A stretch of 64,000 nucleotides of DNA from positions 496,001 to 560,000 of the forward strand of contig CAJQUW010011605.1 of NCBI GenBank assembly GCA_907163375.1, read 5' to 3'. The stretch is from Prostheceraeus crozeri (lineage: Eukaryota > Platyhelminthes > Polycladida > Euryleptidae). This document shows positions 24,954 through 37,941 of this stretch, piece by piece. Within the stretch, counting starts at the first letter, position 1; each line of letters opens with the position of its first letter. A model generated the notes under the pieces. The model saw only the letters and a list, made by a program, of their open reading frames with translations, ran no database searches and was not told where the DNA came from. Both the position numbers and the translations under genes were made by a program.

Positions 24954-27900
24954 GTGGGTGTTTTTTTGACAGCTAAAGATATCAAGTTTTCACGATCATC
25001 ATTTCTCAGTCTTCTCTTGCATATTGTGTGTATTCTATTCAATTGAAATCAATTGAAATAACATGATATGGATACAAAATTAATCAGTCCAATAATTTGT
25101 TTCATTAATTTATTCAGCAATCATACCCATCAGCTAACCTAAATTTTAGATGGTCAAATGCATTAAACGATGCGTTCCTTCATCTAGTGTATGCTGAGAT
25201 TCTAAGGCCGAAAGGGCCGGCTGCGGACTTGAAAAACCGGCCCAGCTACAGCTATTAAGTTGAAATAGAAGACGTAGGCTACTAAGGTACGAATCACGAC
25301 CACTATTCACCTCATTCAGCCTTATGAACACCACTAAATGCATTCCATGCATAATTAATAGTCTCGATAATTCAATCCTCAAATCACCCATTCGTAATTG
25401 AATCGTGTAAAAATTACATAAAGCACAACCCCGATCATGAATTGCATCAATGACTTAATTTTCGCTTCTTTATGACAACAATAAAGAATATGAAAAATGA
25501 GACTAAACAATTTGTCACGAAACAGCAACCAGAGAAGTCAATCAAACTGATACCATGTTCCTATTGGGACATTACTTCATCCAGTTCAGTACTTCTTGTT
25601 ATTGCATGAGTTCTCTTTACAAGATAGCGCTCATTGAGTTTCCCAGTGGTCGGCGAGGTTGCTCCTCCTACCCCTTATTCGATGACATGATTGACATTCT
25701 CAGCTGTGTTATCACGCGTACTCAGATTCAGCTTCCAAACAAAGAGATCTTTCAATCTGATTGTCATTGCATTTAAAGTAGCAAGCTAAAACAAAATCAA
25801 ATGCAACCATAATGATTGATAAAACCAAACAATATCAGCAGCTTTTTGTTGACTCTTGTGATTGTGCTCTCACTGATTTGCATGGATGGTTTCATGATTT
25901 CTTTCTATCGATGAGGATTTAATGATGTATGATGGAATTCAGCAATCTGACCGGATCTTCTATATGTCAGACAAGCCAGATCGGCTTCATTTTTCTACAT
26001 ATATTCAATTAAGCTAAATCGCCACATGAAAATGAGTTCTTATCGAATTAAAACTGTTTTCAAGTATCTGAAACGTTGAAATTCTTGCTTAATCATTTAT
26101 TTAATCAATATCAAGTGAATTTGTTGATTAATCTCATGATGATGTAAAAGCTATGTCACTGCTTGAATAATTTCTTTTCTGTCAATTCTCAATTGAAATC
26201 GAAAGCTAACCAAAATGCATTTATAGCCGTGTTCTTCAATTCAATGAGAAATATTATGATTGCTCCAACTTCATTTATCTTCCAGCATGCAGCTCACATT
26301 TTCTTTTCGCTATAATGTAAATGACAACAAAATACTTTAATTCATGTCATCAATAATGCGGCAAACATTATTCATGGCGCTATCTATTCGTGGCGAATTC
26401 ATAAATTTTAAGAATATATCTGTATATAAAGATCACAAAAGTTAGCTTTTATGATTTGAATAACAGCCTTCTAATGAAAACATGAAAATGTGACGAAGAG
26501 CAGGTTGATGATTTTTCAAACTGTTAGGCGGACATTTAGGTAGTGAAATCGACATGTATATTGTTCATGGACCACACTTCACGTCTTTGCAAGTCTCGCA
26601 ATGCTCTTGTCATAAGATCCAGTAGTAAATTAATGAGCTCTCAGACAAATAATGAATTAGGTGTGAACAATACATTGAAATCGTTCAAAAAGATATCAAA
26701 TCACATAAATCTACCTATGTCTGAGAATATCAAGTTTAGAGGAAACAGACAATCAGATAAGCCAAGCGGCAACCGGACCAGACTGCGTGGCCTGAAAAGG
26801 GAACACATAATCTACTATATACAAAATATCGATCAGTTGCTTTGATAAACACAGACTTGATGAATCGAAAATCTCATGCAATTTATGATCCAAATCAGAA
26901 TATAGACCGGTCTACAAACTTGCTCTTGATACAATTTCATTGTACATGTAGCTGAGACTAAAAGCATTTTCTAACCACAAAACAACGCTGAATATCGATA
27001 TTTAGACATTCGAGTCTCTGGCATTCTGTCGCAGCAACGCATTATAGCTGGATGGACAGACCGTTTGCTTCCTTAATTTCCCTCAGTGCATACCAAACAT
27101 TAGAATTATTTGAACACATCCCAATCTGTAAAAAGTCTTCGCAGGAAATTGTTCCCCGTAGAACAACATACACTTCGCTACATTTTTCAACATTGATTAG
27201 AGTGCAGATCATACACGTGAAACTTTCTTTGACGGCAACCAAGTTATTTGATCGACGAAAATCTGCAGCAGGATTCTTCTTCAACGATAAAGTCAGGAAA
27301 TTAGAAATCAACGAGTGTCCGCTTTGGAGAAATATCCGGATAGAATTGTAAGAAGTAAAACTAATTAACAAACAATTAGTCAATGAATGACATTTCCGTC
27401 ACCTACCATTTGGGTGAAAATGAGTCTGCAATACTGAAGCCGAATTAATCAATTCTGAGATTCATAAAGTTTGTTTGATTAAAAACGTGAGTTGTGCTGT
27501 CGCAATTGCATAAAAATATGACACTGATTAACAAATTTGAAGACAAATTTGGGTTAGCATTAAAGTTAAGACAAGTCAAAGTCAAGACACAGAAACCATG
27601 AGAGTCGCCGAGAAATCCCCGAAAACCAAGAAAAGAGGTATGAAAGTCCGCAATTTTTTCAATTCATTGATACAAATTACAAATTCTTACTCAGGACGTC
27701 GCAAAGTCATTGGCGTGTGCAGGACGGCAACCAAAGCCATGGCTCCTTTGTCTTGATAGCCGATGCATTTTTCTAAAGAATTATGATGCTTTAAATGAAA
27801 GTTCGTGTAAACTGCATGCATGTATTCCATTTGAGCCGCAAGTAATGAGGAGATGTCATTATTGTTCTTTAAATTAAAAGACATCACTTCGGATAATCAG

Positions 27901-28257
27901 TTTCTGAAAACGGTGCAACAAAGTAAAATTGAGTGTTTCTATCGATTTCGAACTGATAAAATCTGCTACCTATATTCATTATTTTACTGCATGTATCTGA
28001 AAGTTCTACAAATGCCGCAACGCATGCGCATATCTAAAAAAATCAATGCAGCAAATTGAAAAAACATCAATGTGCTGAATTATTGAGGCTGCAAACTGCA
28101 TAAAATATTTCATATAACCTTGTAGACTGCTTCACTATGTGCTTCAATATATCCTTCATAATTATATTACTAAATGCCAATACATAACCCTTCTTGAAGA
28201 GCACTAAATTCATACAAATGTCGTCCTGTTTTTGAAACTTAAGGCACGCACATCAGT
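24954..28257. other. Intronic stretch, nothing recognised
   Basis: AT-rich, without recognisable exons. Frames of 100 and 99 codons (plus) and 113 codons (minus) at 26.5-27.4 kb overlap each other and resemble no known family, so I take them as chance frames. Confidence 0.4.
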
Positions 28258-28265
28258 GTATGAAT

Positions 28266-29557
28266 CAGTGGCGGGAGCAGTTAATCGATTCCGCTCGATT
28301 AGTCGTACGACGGAATCAATTGCGCGACTATTCTTGAATGACCAGTAATGGCGCGATTTTTTGCAATGTGACTTCTCAATGAAAGGAGGCAAAAATAATG
28401 TTTCTATTCACTGGTTCAACCTTTGAGATAATTGGAAATTGCAATGCGCGGATGCTCGCACACGAGATCATGTTCAACTAAACTGAGCTGCCGTGTGACG
28501 CGATTGCTCATTCCGCTGAAACAGCAAATATATATGGGAGTTCCTCCACACTGCATGAATGAATTATTTCATAGTATTCCATTCCTATAGGTCAGGTTCA
28601 CGATCTACACGAATCATACATGCTGTCAAGCATATTAGGTCCTTATATTATTATATCTACGTATTGAAATCATATAAAAACATTGTTAACAATACGCATT
28701 CCAGGTGACAATTGCACTCTTTTCTAGACTACGCATGTACAGCATGCATCTTTGCTAATCACACAATTTAAGCACAAGACTTTCTTGGCCGCAGTAGACA
28801 CTGTGTTTGTCGTCTTACAAGAGCTCATCAGCACGGCTCAGAATGGCTCAAACTGGCTTGAAATATTTGGAATGGCTGAAAAAGCGGAAGTAGTACACAG
28901 CGGGCTGTTCTGTGCTTACTTACCCTGAATTTGCAGTGCGGCTGATAATCACAAAGACTGAAGAAAGTGCCTGTTCTAAGCTAGTTTGGACAATTATTAG
29001 CTGAACTGACGAGCCCTTGTAGGGTGAAACGGAGCGTCTGATGAATTTTTGTGTCAAATTTTTCACGTCTGATGACATTTTTCGATTAGATTTGCTAATA
29101 TTTAGCAAGCATTGTAAATCTAATGGATTGATTTAATTGACGTATTATAATTATCATATTTCAAGACTAAACGGCAAACATTTACCACCATATTCGATAA
29201 AATGTGCTTGATAAAGACCAGAGAAAATAAAATTGTGAAATGAAAATATTAAAAGTTTACCTCATTGTAGGTGCCTACAGCGTACTTTGTAGTACCTCTG
29301 TGAAACCACATCTACAAGAAAATAGATTATCAAGACTTTTCATGACGTGTGTGTCTCGCAATAGACTGTAGTGTCTCATACTGTCACTTTTGATGGACAT
29401 TATCACACTTTTAGAGATAAGTGGTTTGGAAATTAAAAATAGTGCAAGCTAGACTAATTGTGAACTTCTACTAAATACTGAATCTAAAAATATGCAGAAT
29501 CGCAGAATTTCGATTAATCGAGCGCCGATTCTCACGATTCGGAATCGCCCGCCAGTA
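28266..29557. mobile_element. Candidate non-autonomous hAT element
   Basis: The left end reads CAGTGGCGGGAGCAGTTAAT and the right end finishes CGCCCGCCAGTA, an imperfect reverse complement of hAT form. Both ends carry ATTAATCGA/TCGATTA words just inside. The flanks are GTATGAAT (28258-28265) and GTCTGAAT (29558-29565), an 8-bp duplication with one mismatch, the length hAT transposases make. No transposase reading frame is visible inside. The end mismatches lower confidence. Confidence 0.55.
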
Positions 29558-29733
29558 GTCTGAATATGACAACATTTGACAATTATTCAACATTTGACAA
29601 TTTAACATTTGACTAAATCATTGGTCACCAAATTTCTACGTCATAACTGTACTTTTCAATTTCTATTTCTAAAATATCATCTATTTTTGTTCAGGGGTGG
29701 ATATGATAAATTTTATACTTCTGTATTCAACAC

Positions 29734-30599
29734 CAAGGTTGGGCAAAAAGTTGTATTGGGCACACCCATTACGAATTTTGGGCCAAAACTCGGGTCAAAT
29801 TCCAAAACCCAAACCCAAGTTTCAATAAATGAGTATAATCAAGTAAACGAAATACATTCTTTGAGTTTTGTACTACCATAAAGATTCTTCTATAGGCCAA
29901 ACTTTTCGGTATTAGTGTGGCATTAGTGGGAAGCGACTTTTTTATTGCAATAATTGTTATTAGTAGCCTAAGTATATGTATTGCCATTACACTATATTGT
30001 AAACTTTTCTTTAATTTAGCTTACTGATATACTGACTAATTGAAGATTTTTGATTTAATGATGATTGAATTACACATTGCCTGTAACAAAATAATTGCTT
30101 TCATTTTATCACTCAGAAAAATATGCAGACTGAATAAATAGTAGTTGCGCAGTGAGTGCATGGTTAAACATGTTTAGAATACGAATTTGCACTGAATTAA
30201 TTTTTGGATAAATATCGACTGTCGCAGACATTTTAGGGGTGCGAAGATAACTGCGAGGATATTACAATATATGAAATGTATCAAAATTCAATATGCGCAA
30301 ATGAAACAAAATACATGCAAGCGGTATATAACATAAACAATATGTACGAACTTCCAATGCACGGCATTGTCAAACCCAAAGTGAAATAGCTAGTAACCAC
30401 AGGTATTTTTTATCTGAAATATTTTCTGGATTGAGTGGAATTTTGATAAAACTGAGAACTTCAAGCTCTTGTAGTTCTCCTAAGATTCAATCAAAATATT
30501 AATTTTTGTAGCTTGATTTGCATATATCCAGCATTAATAGAAAACGCAAGTTTTGTGTCATTTATGCAAGGTCGACCCAAAATCCAAGGTCCAACCTTG
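29734..30599 (+). repeat. 866-bp dispersed element, copy 1 of 2
   Basis: The element begins CAAGGTTGGGC and ends GGTCCAACCTTG, giving a 9-bp terminal inverted repeat CAAGGTTGG. Along its whole length it aligns, in opposite orientation, with 62036-62881. By eye most positions match and both ends coincide exactly. No transposase is visible, and no clear target duplication exists at this copy. Likely a non-autonomous DNA transposon of unassigned superfamily. Confidence 0.88.
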
Positions 30600-32435
30600 T
30601 CAGCAGTGCAACAAAACGGCAAAAATCAAGACTCAATCCTTGAATTCTACGTCTGATAATCAATCGCACTGAGGATGTATAATCGATCAGTCAAAATGAG
30701 ATTAGCGAGGATGGAGTTTTGAACTTTTAGCTGCGATGACGCTGTTCGCAATTTAGAATGCAGCTAATCTTCATCTTTCTTCCTACTGAATCGAATAACC
30801 TTTACAATTTGTCAGTGGATTGAATGAATGTGCTCATGGATTTTTTTAATTTTTTATTTTTTGAAAAAAATTAGTTGGCAGTTCAGGATATTTACAAATG
30901 AAATAGATATTTTGAATTGGCAAACTGAACCTGTTGAAGGCTCGCAGTAGGAATTAAACATCATAACTACAATCGCAGCAAACTATTTTTGAAATATGTT
31001 CGATTTGGTAACTTAAATGACAGAATGGAACGGTAGATACATGTAGATACCAATAGTGACAACTCCGTGATATTGAAGTATATCATCAACAGGAAAGGTA
31101 TGCAATCAATAGCAAATGCAATACCCATCAAAATGGTCTTTACGATTGGTTCCACTTGAAATTGAAAAAATTCTTAACACCAGGTTACTTTCAAATAAAT
31201 GATCATTTTACAATGATGATATCTCATATTTAACAGCATTCCTCATGTGAGCCATTCAGGCGTTCTTTTTGAGTCACAATGCATTGTCCCGCGATCAATG
31301 TCACACAGCACCAGTGATCCAAGTCCCAAAGTTTCATTGTCGGTTTAGAGTAGCCAAGTTTTTCTAGCACGATTTCTACATGTGCTTCTTGCTGAGGTGG
31401 AGGCTTGGAACTGGTCTGAAATGCAATAATATGACAGTTTCAGGTTCTTGCAATTCCATAATTTAATATGTAAATCCATCAATTATCATTTAGATGTACA
31501 CGCAAGCAATTATCAACAAGCCTACTATTCGAAGTTTCAAGAAAATGACAATTTCCTGATTTTGAATTAAGAAATTTGGTGGCTTCCGTTCGCAAACACA
31601 CATTTTGATATTTCTTTGTTCATAAAGTTGACGGTCTAGGACAGTTTTATGGCTTAGTTAGACGGCATCTTTGTCGATCTCTACATCGGAGAGTTAACTG
31701 CTGGTGACGGCTCTGTGTCTTGCGAGCAATAAAACACAACGGCCAGGATGTGTTAAAGTCATAAAATTTATTGTTGAATAGCGTCCAAATTCACGTAACC
31801 TACAGCCGTACAACTGAAGCCGAGATACATGAAGGGGTGAGGTTCGATGAATTTTTCTTCTGCGAAATAATTGCAGCTGTCAGTATACAAATGAATTTCG
31901 AACTGTAAATCAGACCATTTTTTAATGGGCATTCAATTAGAATTCAGTCAGATGAATATCTAAAGTAAAATCTAATAAATCAATAAATAACATTAATGCA
32001 TGTTGTAAATGCAAGCATGTAAATGTAGCATAATCATGATGCTGGCAATGATTGTGTTTAAAACCATACTTTGTCTCAAATATAGTTTCCAGAATCCTAC
32101 ATTCTAGCCTGCATTAATTTTGCAAGCTTTGTGCATTCCTACCGTACACTTGTTCCAAATCTTGAATAATTTCACTGTATTGGATAGTTCGTATGACACG
32201 TGGATCTTAGAGATGCAATGAATGATGAGCTACAACTTGAACATTTAACAACGGATCGTGGATGATCGCTTGATATGTTGACGGCTCGCTATAAATTCCG
32301 ATTGTACAATTCTCGGCCTTGGGGCACTCACTGAAATGAGAAATTAAAGACATATTTGGCAAGCTCTTTGCTCCGAACTCGTGTCAGCTCGCATCATCAA
32401 CATAAGCTTAAAAGATCAGAACTTAAATTGCGGTG
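30600..32435. other. Intronic stretch, nothing recognised
   Basis: AT-rich, with a homopolymer-rich patch near 30.84 kb (long T and A runs). No exon, RNA gene or repeat family was recognised. Confidence 0.4.
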
Positions 32436-32592
32436 TAGAGGGTTCCCAACGTACCAGACCCAACAGGCCGGCTTTTAATAAGCCGGCCGCGAAAAACCTG
32501 ATCGGTTCCAACCCTGGTTCACATTGTAGAACTCGAACTTGCAACCCCGGTATAGTCAACACCTGTCGCCATGACCATCTTAGCTACTGACA
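32436..32592 (-). repeat. tRNA-derived SINE with GGCCGGC tail segment
   Basis: On the minus strand an A-box-like TAGCTAAGATGG (32575-32586) is followed by a B-box-like GTTCGAGTTCT (32528-32538), the internal promoter layout of tRNA-derived SINEs. Downstream is a body with inverted GCCGGC words (GCGGCCGGCTTATTAAAAG). The head is not a clean cloverleaf, so this is not a functional tRNA gene. The GCCGGC words recur at 35915-36000 and more weakly near 25.2 kb. Confidence 0.6.
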
Positions 32593-33232
32593 CTTTCGTG
32601 CGACCGATGTCAGTTGACAGGATCAAGACATGTTCGGAAACACACATCAGTTTATAGCAATTATGTACAATAAATGAATTTCGTTACAATTATGACTGCC
32701 GCTATTAGTAGCCACTGGCCAGTAGCGAAGTTCACCTAGGTTAAATTGTAGGAAACCTGTTCCAAAATACTTATGCGGAAAATATTCAACATTTTCAAAG
32801 CTTTTTGCATCAGTTTTAGACAGCTTTCATTTGATTACGCCGTCTCACATACTGTGCTTAACATCTTCAATTATAACACCACACCTCTGTTATCACTTAC
32901 TGTTCAAGGTGGACAACGGTAATGAAGACGAGAATCATTCATTATAAAAGTATAATTACAAATTTCAGATGAATTTTGAGAAATTGCTATAGGCCTACTA
33001 ATAAATTGAATGTAAATTCAGCTGTTTTGTTACTGAAATAACAAAATATGAAGGAGTATCAATTGTAGGAGCAATTTATTGAAATATCCCTGCTCAGGAT
33101 CCATCCTACTTATAATTTCGGGAGAGGATGCATCTCACATCCACCCACTCCCTTGCATACACCGATAATAACGCAAACAGTAATAGTTTCGATATTTCAA
33201 AACCAAAATACCACCGTCTTCGAAAATTATCG

Positions 33233-33254
33233 ACAAATTATTTACTACAGGGTA
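33233..33254 (-). other. miR-10-like 22-mer, probably fortuitous
   Basis: The minus strand reads TACCCTGTAG, five other bases, then AATTTGT. The outer 10 and 7 bases equal those of mature miR-10, a microRNA that resides in Hox clusters. The middle five bases differ and only an imperfect hairpin can be drawn. The segment lies beside a mariner end that contains CAGGGT and is antisense to the Hox gene, so a transposon origin is the simpler reading. Confidence 0.1.
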
Positions 33255-34731
33255 TTTATTATTATATATTAAATATAGTATAAAAAATATAGTATTATTA
33301 TTTACTTTGGGCCACGGAAGACAAAGGGATTTCAAAGTTCACTAGGTTTTGAAATACATATATTATCGAAGTTATGTTTGATTCTGCAGAAAGCATGTGC
33401 ACAGAAGTTTCACACCCCAACTGCAATTTTTTCTATGATGACATATACGTCATCTTGGAAGCCGTTCTCTTTTATGCACATTCTACATGTATGCGACATC
33501 TTCATGATCGCTATTTGCAAATGTAAAGTCAATCTTATTTTGTATTCAATAATCAATGCATTGGTTTGCTTGACTTTCCTTTTACTTAATTCTTTTACCA
33601 GTTGTCTGATGCGAAGCCTAGAGCTCCGAGCAACGTTATTGTTCTCTATGTTCTTTAGAGATCAACAATCACTTCTGTCAGATAACATCTGTTCAGCTAC
33701 TGCACTTCATCAATGGATGAATAAAGTCACAGCGCTATTTAAATGCTTCTCAGTTTAGAGAACTGAAGATTAGACGAATTAACACGATTAACAAGATTCT
33801 GCGAATTAACGAAAATGGCTACTTATGACACCAGCAAAAGAGTAAAGATAGTCGAACTTTTCATTTCGAATAGGAGATCAGTAACCCAAACACAAAGAGA
33901 TTTTTGCCGACTATTCAATGTCAGAAAAGCACCAAGTGACACCACAATTCGAAATTTAATTGCCCGTTTTGAAACAACTGGAACTGTTGCCGATCTTCCC
34001 CGTCCAGGACCGAAGGTTTCTGCTCGCACGGAAGCTGCAGTGGAGTCTGTACGACAAAGCGTCGAAGAAGATCCAAGCAAGTCTACACGCCGTCGATCAT
34101 CCGAGCTGGAAATCAGCAGAACGACACTTCGGAGGATTTTGAAGAGTGATTTGAGCATGTTTCCCTACAAGATTCAAGCGGTACAGCTGCTCCATCAGAA
34201 CGACCATGAGGTGCGTTTGAATTACGCCATCCGCTTTCAACAGTTAGCCCAGGACAACGTCAACTTGCTGGACAACCTCATAATGAGTGACGAGGCACAC
34301 TTTTATCTGAGCGGATATGTGAACAAACAGAATTCGAGGTTCTGGGGTTCATCAAATCCAAGAGAGATCAAGCAACACCCACTGCATTCTCTCAAGTGTA
34401 CGGATATTGATACGGTAAGGGATATTTGAAGGAACGGGTGTATGTGAGTAATCCTCAAACAATTCAGGAGTTGAAGCAGAACATTCGTGCGGAGATCAGT
34501 GGACTACAGCCAGAAACTCTGTCCGCATTGATGATGAATGCGCTGAAGAGAGCCTCTCTTTGTGAGGAAGAAAATGGCGGCCATTTGAAGGACATCATTT
34601 TCCATACGTAGTCATAATAAACTCCTGTACTTGTAGTTATCGAATATCTACTTGGATTTAATAATGAGTCGTTTTTTCTTAATAATATTTCAATCTTAAA
34701 TCCCTTTGTCTTCCGTGGCCCACCCTGTATA
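33244..34731 (+). mobile_element. Mariner-like transposon, internally deleted
   Basis: The terminal inverted repeat GGGCCACGGAAGACAAAGGG lies at 33309-33328 and its mirror at 34700-34719. The right end continues outward as CACCCTGTATA. At the left the matching ACAGGGT sits at 33247-33253, separated from GGGCCACGG by about 55 bp of AT-rich DNA bounded by direct repeats of ATTATTTACT. An insertion or tandem duplication has therefore split that end, or the true end lies near 33306. The transposase lies inside on the plus strand after an unusually long leader of about 500 bp. Confidence 0.8.
33815..34611 (+). pseudogene. Mariner-like transposase, catalytic middle deleted
   Basis: The N-terminal frame (33815-34429) holds a helix-turn-helix region (FNVRKAPSDTTIRNLIARFE), a GRPR-like linker (LPRPGPKVSARTE) and a second helix-turn-helix domain. 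It then reaches the first catalytic aspartate in MSDEAHFYLSGYVNKQNSRF and breaks off after HSLKC. The next recognisable protein, GYLKERVYVSNPQTIQELKQ, belongs to the C-terminus, so roughly 110 residues are missing, including the second and third catalytic aspartates. The product cannot catalyse transposition; the element could move only with help in trans. Family: IS630/Tc1/mariner, the type common in arthropods and other invertebrates. Confidence 0.85.
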
Positions 34732-35741
34732 AGCATGCGTACGCAAAATAGGAGAAGTACTACAACGTAATTGAAAACAATATGTGTAACTTATAATCTT
34801 CTAATATTTCTTGATAAATCTCATAATTTACGTAATTCGCATGTACACCGATCGTGCATATGTTTCGAATTATGAGGCTACGCTCGTACAACGAAACAAC
34901 TATTAACAGAAGATCATTTACTTTGCATTATTTTATAAGGTATACATCAATTAGTCCTATAATTGAATGTATTATTGTAACACCACATTCTGACTGGAAT
35001 CTCATCAAAATTAATCAACAATCATGCAGCAAGTCCCGAGGCAGTCGCTTATTCAATCGGATAATAAATATAGTGAAGACCTTCACTTTTAATTAGGCTC
35101 AGCGAAGTCAAAACAACGCAATAAAAGTTGGTTAAGAGAGACATAGCGAGGTAAGAAGTTATCGTTATCATTCAATAGTTTTAAACCAAGTTGTCTGCAT
35201 ATGAAAGAGAAAATGCGACTTTCACCAGTCTGGTTCGGTGATAAAATGAAGAACAACCTCTTAATCGAACAGGTACATCTCGTAAACAACATAGCGTTAA
35301 ATGCCCATTCAGTTCATACTTCCACAAAGCATCCAGTTTTGAAGGCTAAACACGTGAAACATGCATTTTTTGCTATTAAACAGAAGTGAGGTTTCAAATG
35401 AGATTGAATGCGTGCATTTGCAGCTTCGAGAAACCAGGTAAATCAATCTTGTGAAATATATGCATTAAATCTTCCCTTAAAACGTTTCTGCTGTAAGCAC
35501 CCTATCAAATAATCAAGCCGTGGGAAACGACTCTTTCAAAAGTTTGTGACTGTGAAAATCTAACTTATAGCTATATAAGAAACAAATCATGCTATCTGTT
35601 GTATGACTTCTAAACGGAAATTTATCATGCTGTATTTCTGCATACTATCATGGAATGAAAATCTTTTAGAAACCTCATTTCTCACTGATTGTGAGGAGGC
35701 TTGTGCTTTGGCCGAGCGTGGAACGGGCGTGAGCCTGAATT
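34732..35741. other. Intronic stretch, nothing recognised
   Basis: No gene or repeat was recognised between the mariner-like element and the dispersed repeat at 35.74 kb. Confidence 0.4.
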
Positions 35742-35840
35742 CAGAACAGAAACGGGACCGCGAGAGCTCAAGCTTGAAATATCGGAGCCAATAAATCCTG
35801 CTTTGAATAAGAGGAAATATTCTGATGCAAAATATGTGAT
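35742..35840 (+). repeat. Dispersed repeat, copy 2
   Basis: Partner of 14672-14765: it shares CAGAAACGGG, CCAATAAATCCTG, TTTGAATA and GATGCAAA in the same order and orientation. Class unknown. Confidence 0.6.
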
Positions 35841-35914
35841 ATTGACAGTGTTGGCGGAACGTTGCATCAGTTTCACTTTGAGACTCCATTTGAATTATAC
35901 AGAATGCAACCCCG

Positions 35915-36000
35915 TGCGAGCCTCCGGGGTTGGGAGCTGCGACCGGCCGGTTTTAGTTGCGCCGGCCGCAAATTTTAAAGACCGGCCGGCTTTTCATTAG
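35915..36000. repeat. GGCCGG-rich inverted-repeat patch
   Basis: ACCGGCCGG, GCGCCGGCCGC and ACCGGCCGGC occur within 60 bp after GGTTGGGAGCTGCG. The layout matches the tail of the SINE at 32.44 kb (GGTTGGAACC followed by GCGGCCGGC). It is probably a head-less SINE fragment of the same family. Confidence 0.45.
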
Positions 36001-37941
36001 GTCCTTGTCGTCCCTTGATAACATTCATTCTAGAATGAAATGTTTAGTCAATCAATAACAGCATTAAGAGAATGTAGATATAACACTTTGAGAGTATCTA
36101 TACGCATCTTGTGTGACATAGATGTTGCGAACGGCTTTTTAGACGGTTAAAAAGAGGATTACCGACAACTTATGCAGTTTCAAGCCCTTACATATATATC
36201 TCAAATAAAGTTTTCTGATTATCATCTGACTGATAGTGGAAAATAATCATAAATAAACGCTATTTTTGCCGAAATTCATTACCATGAAAATAATGATAAT
36301 TTCTCAGTTAAGCTCATCTCTCATTGCATTTCGGTTTCCTACTAGTTTGAAATGAAGTTCAGGAGAGGAAAAGTGTCGATAAGGAATGGCTGTTAGCCTT
36401 TTGGGAAAGAAGCGATAGGCTCGACGCTCGTTCATCTTTGAAGCTGTCGAGTTTCCTCCTTGGATGGGGAAGGAAAAGTTTTCAGTTGCGCACGAATGGT
36501 TAAGCGGGAGAAATTGCTGGCGGGCGATGAGAAGAAAAGACGAAGTTTAACGTCGACTGTTACTTGCTTTTCACTGACCAGCTTTCTTCTTCCATGTCCA
36601 CTGTCAAGGTGTCGTTTTATCTGATGCTGTTTAGATTTCAAGTACGCAAATGGATTCTCTATGTGGTACATCGCTCCCTCCACTTGAATTTGTATCGAAT
36701 GTCAACCGAACCGCAGACGTGACGATGGGATGCAAGTTCACCATGATAACTGAACGAAGTCACGACATTTTCTCCTCGCATCGATGAATGGGATGAGATT
36801 GTCTAACTGAGCGTTGTTCAGAGGTGTCAGAGAGTAGCGGAAAGTTGTTCTCATTATATTCTACCTCAAGCCCTTATAAGAGCGAGGTTTTGAGATTTGT
36901 GAATGTTTTGAAGAGAAAAACGAACCTTTAGCTAAAAAGTGCTTACTTATTTGCATGCTATCTATGTTAGGAGGAAACGGTCTGGGAGCATATCACCCGA
37001 ATAAAAGAAAAACACATTCCCCTCGGAGGCAATTCAAGAAATATGTCAAGCACTTGAAGGAACTCTACATTCTACACTAGTTTCATCTTTTTCATTGCAA
37101 TTGCATCAGCCCTGTCAAATTCACATTAATAGCTCAAAATTGCTCTACAGTTTGCACTAACTTAAGAAATTGAAAATTCTTCCTTCACAGCGGAATTTCA
37201 CAAACATCACAATTCGCAATAAAGGTTATCACACATTATCTTTCACTCGAGGCGTGATGTAGAGCGATTCAGAACAACAGGTTTTTGAAGATTGCTTGGT
37301 GAAAATACATGGGAATTCTCGACATCAATTCATGGAGCAAAATGACTATACAGAAAGTATAGCTAATATTATAACAAAGAAAAGAAAATAGACAACTGCA
37401 CAAATTGACAAACATTATGTCCTTATCTCTGGAGTACTTAGTGTTGCGGCGGGAAAAACTGGGAACCCAAAGGGATTTTTGAAAATATTCTTTACGTCGA
37501 TGATATGAGTTTTTGTCATGATCCATTAAAATGCTTCGGAAGAACTTTTAAGACGAGTTGATTGACATTTTCATTGACTGTCAATCAATAAATTCTGAAT
37601 CTGAATTTTACAAAATGTTGCTGGTGATCTTTCTTTTGAAAGTTTTCGTTATCTCACACTGCCAATTCCAATGCAGCACATTCAGTCTAAGATTTCAGTT
37701 TTTTTAACTGGTTTAAAAATTCATATCTCATTTTAATTAACACAATGAATCAAATATGGATCGATGACTTGATGAATACTACTTTCATGTCAGCTGCGTG
37801 CCGTAAAGTATACTTTACTGGTCTATATACTTACAAGCATGCTGTATTATACCTTCAATCGTATCGTAATATCCAAGATAAATGAAGCATGTGTGAGCAT
37901 CTCATGTCTATCTTCTAATATTGATAATATTGTCTTTGCAG
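36001..37941. other. Intronic stretch before exon B, nothing recognised
   Basis: A mildly GC-richer patch lies at about 36.4-36.7 kb, with no recognisable coding or regulatory structure. The stretch ends in the polypyrimidine tract and AG of exon B. Confidence 0.4.

Larger units (their letters stand above)
23075..37941 (+). other. Intron between homeobox exons A and B (14,867 bp)
   Basis: The intron begins GTAAGT and ends TTGTCTTTGCAG, and interrupts the codon of homeodomain residue 24 (phase 2). It contains, in order: a 704-bp MITE, a candidate hAT-derived element, an 866-bp repeat, a tRNA-derived SINE, a deleted mariner-like transposon and two small dispersed repeats. The remaining parts (23.1-24.2, 25.0-28.2, 30.6-32.4, 32.6-33.2, 34.7-35.7 and 36.0-37.9 kb) show nothing recognisable. 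Confidence 0.9.

Noticed and set aside
33378-33758. 126-codon ORF just upstream of the mariner-like transposase
   Set aside because: It lies inside the transposon leader, is hydrophobic and low in information, and matches no transposon accessory protein I know.
36451-36474. In-frame Pro-Pro-Trp-Met (TTTCCTCCTTGGATGGGG) as a possible Hox hexapeptide
   Set aside because: It lies between homeobox exons A and B, where a hexapeptide cannot be, and its frame shows no Hox N-terminal character.
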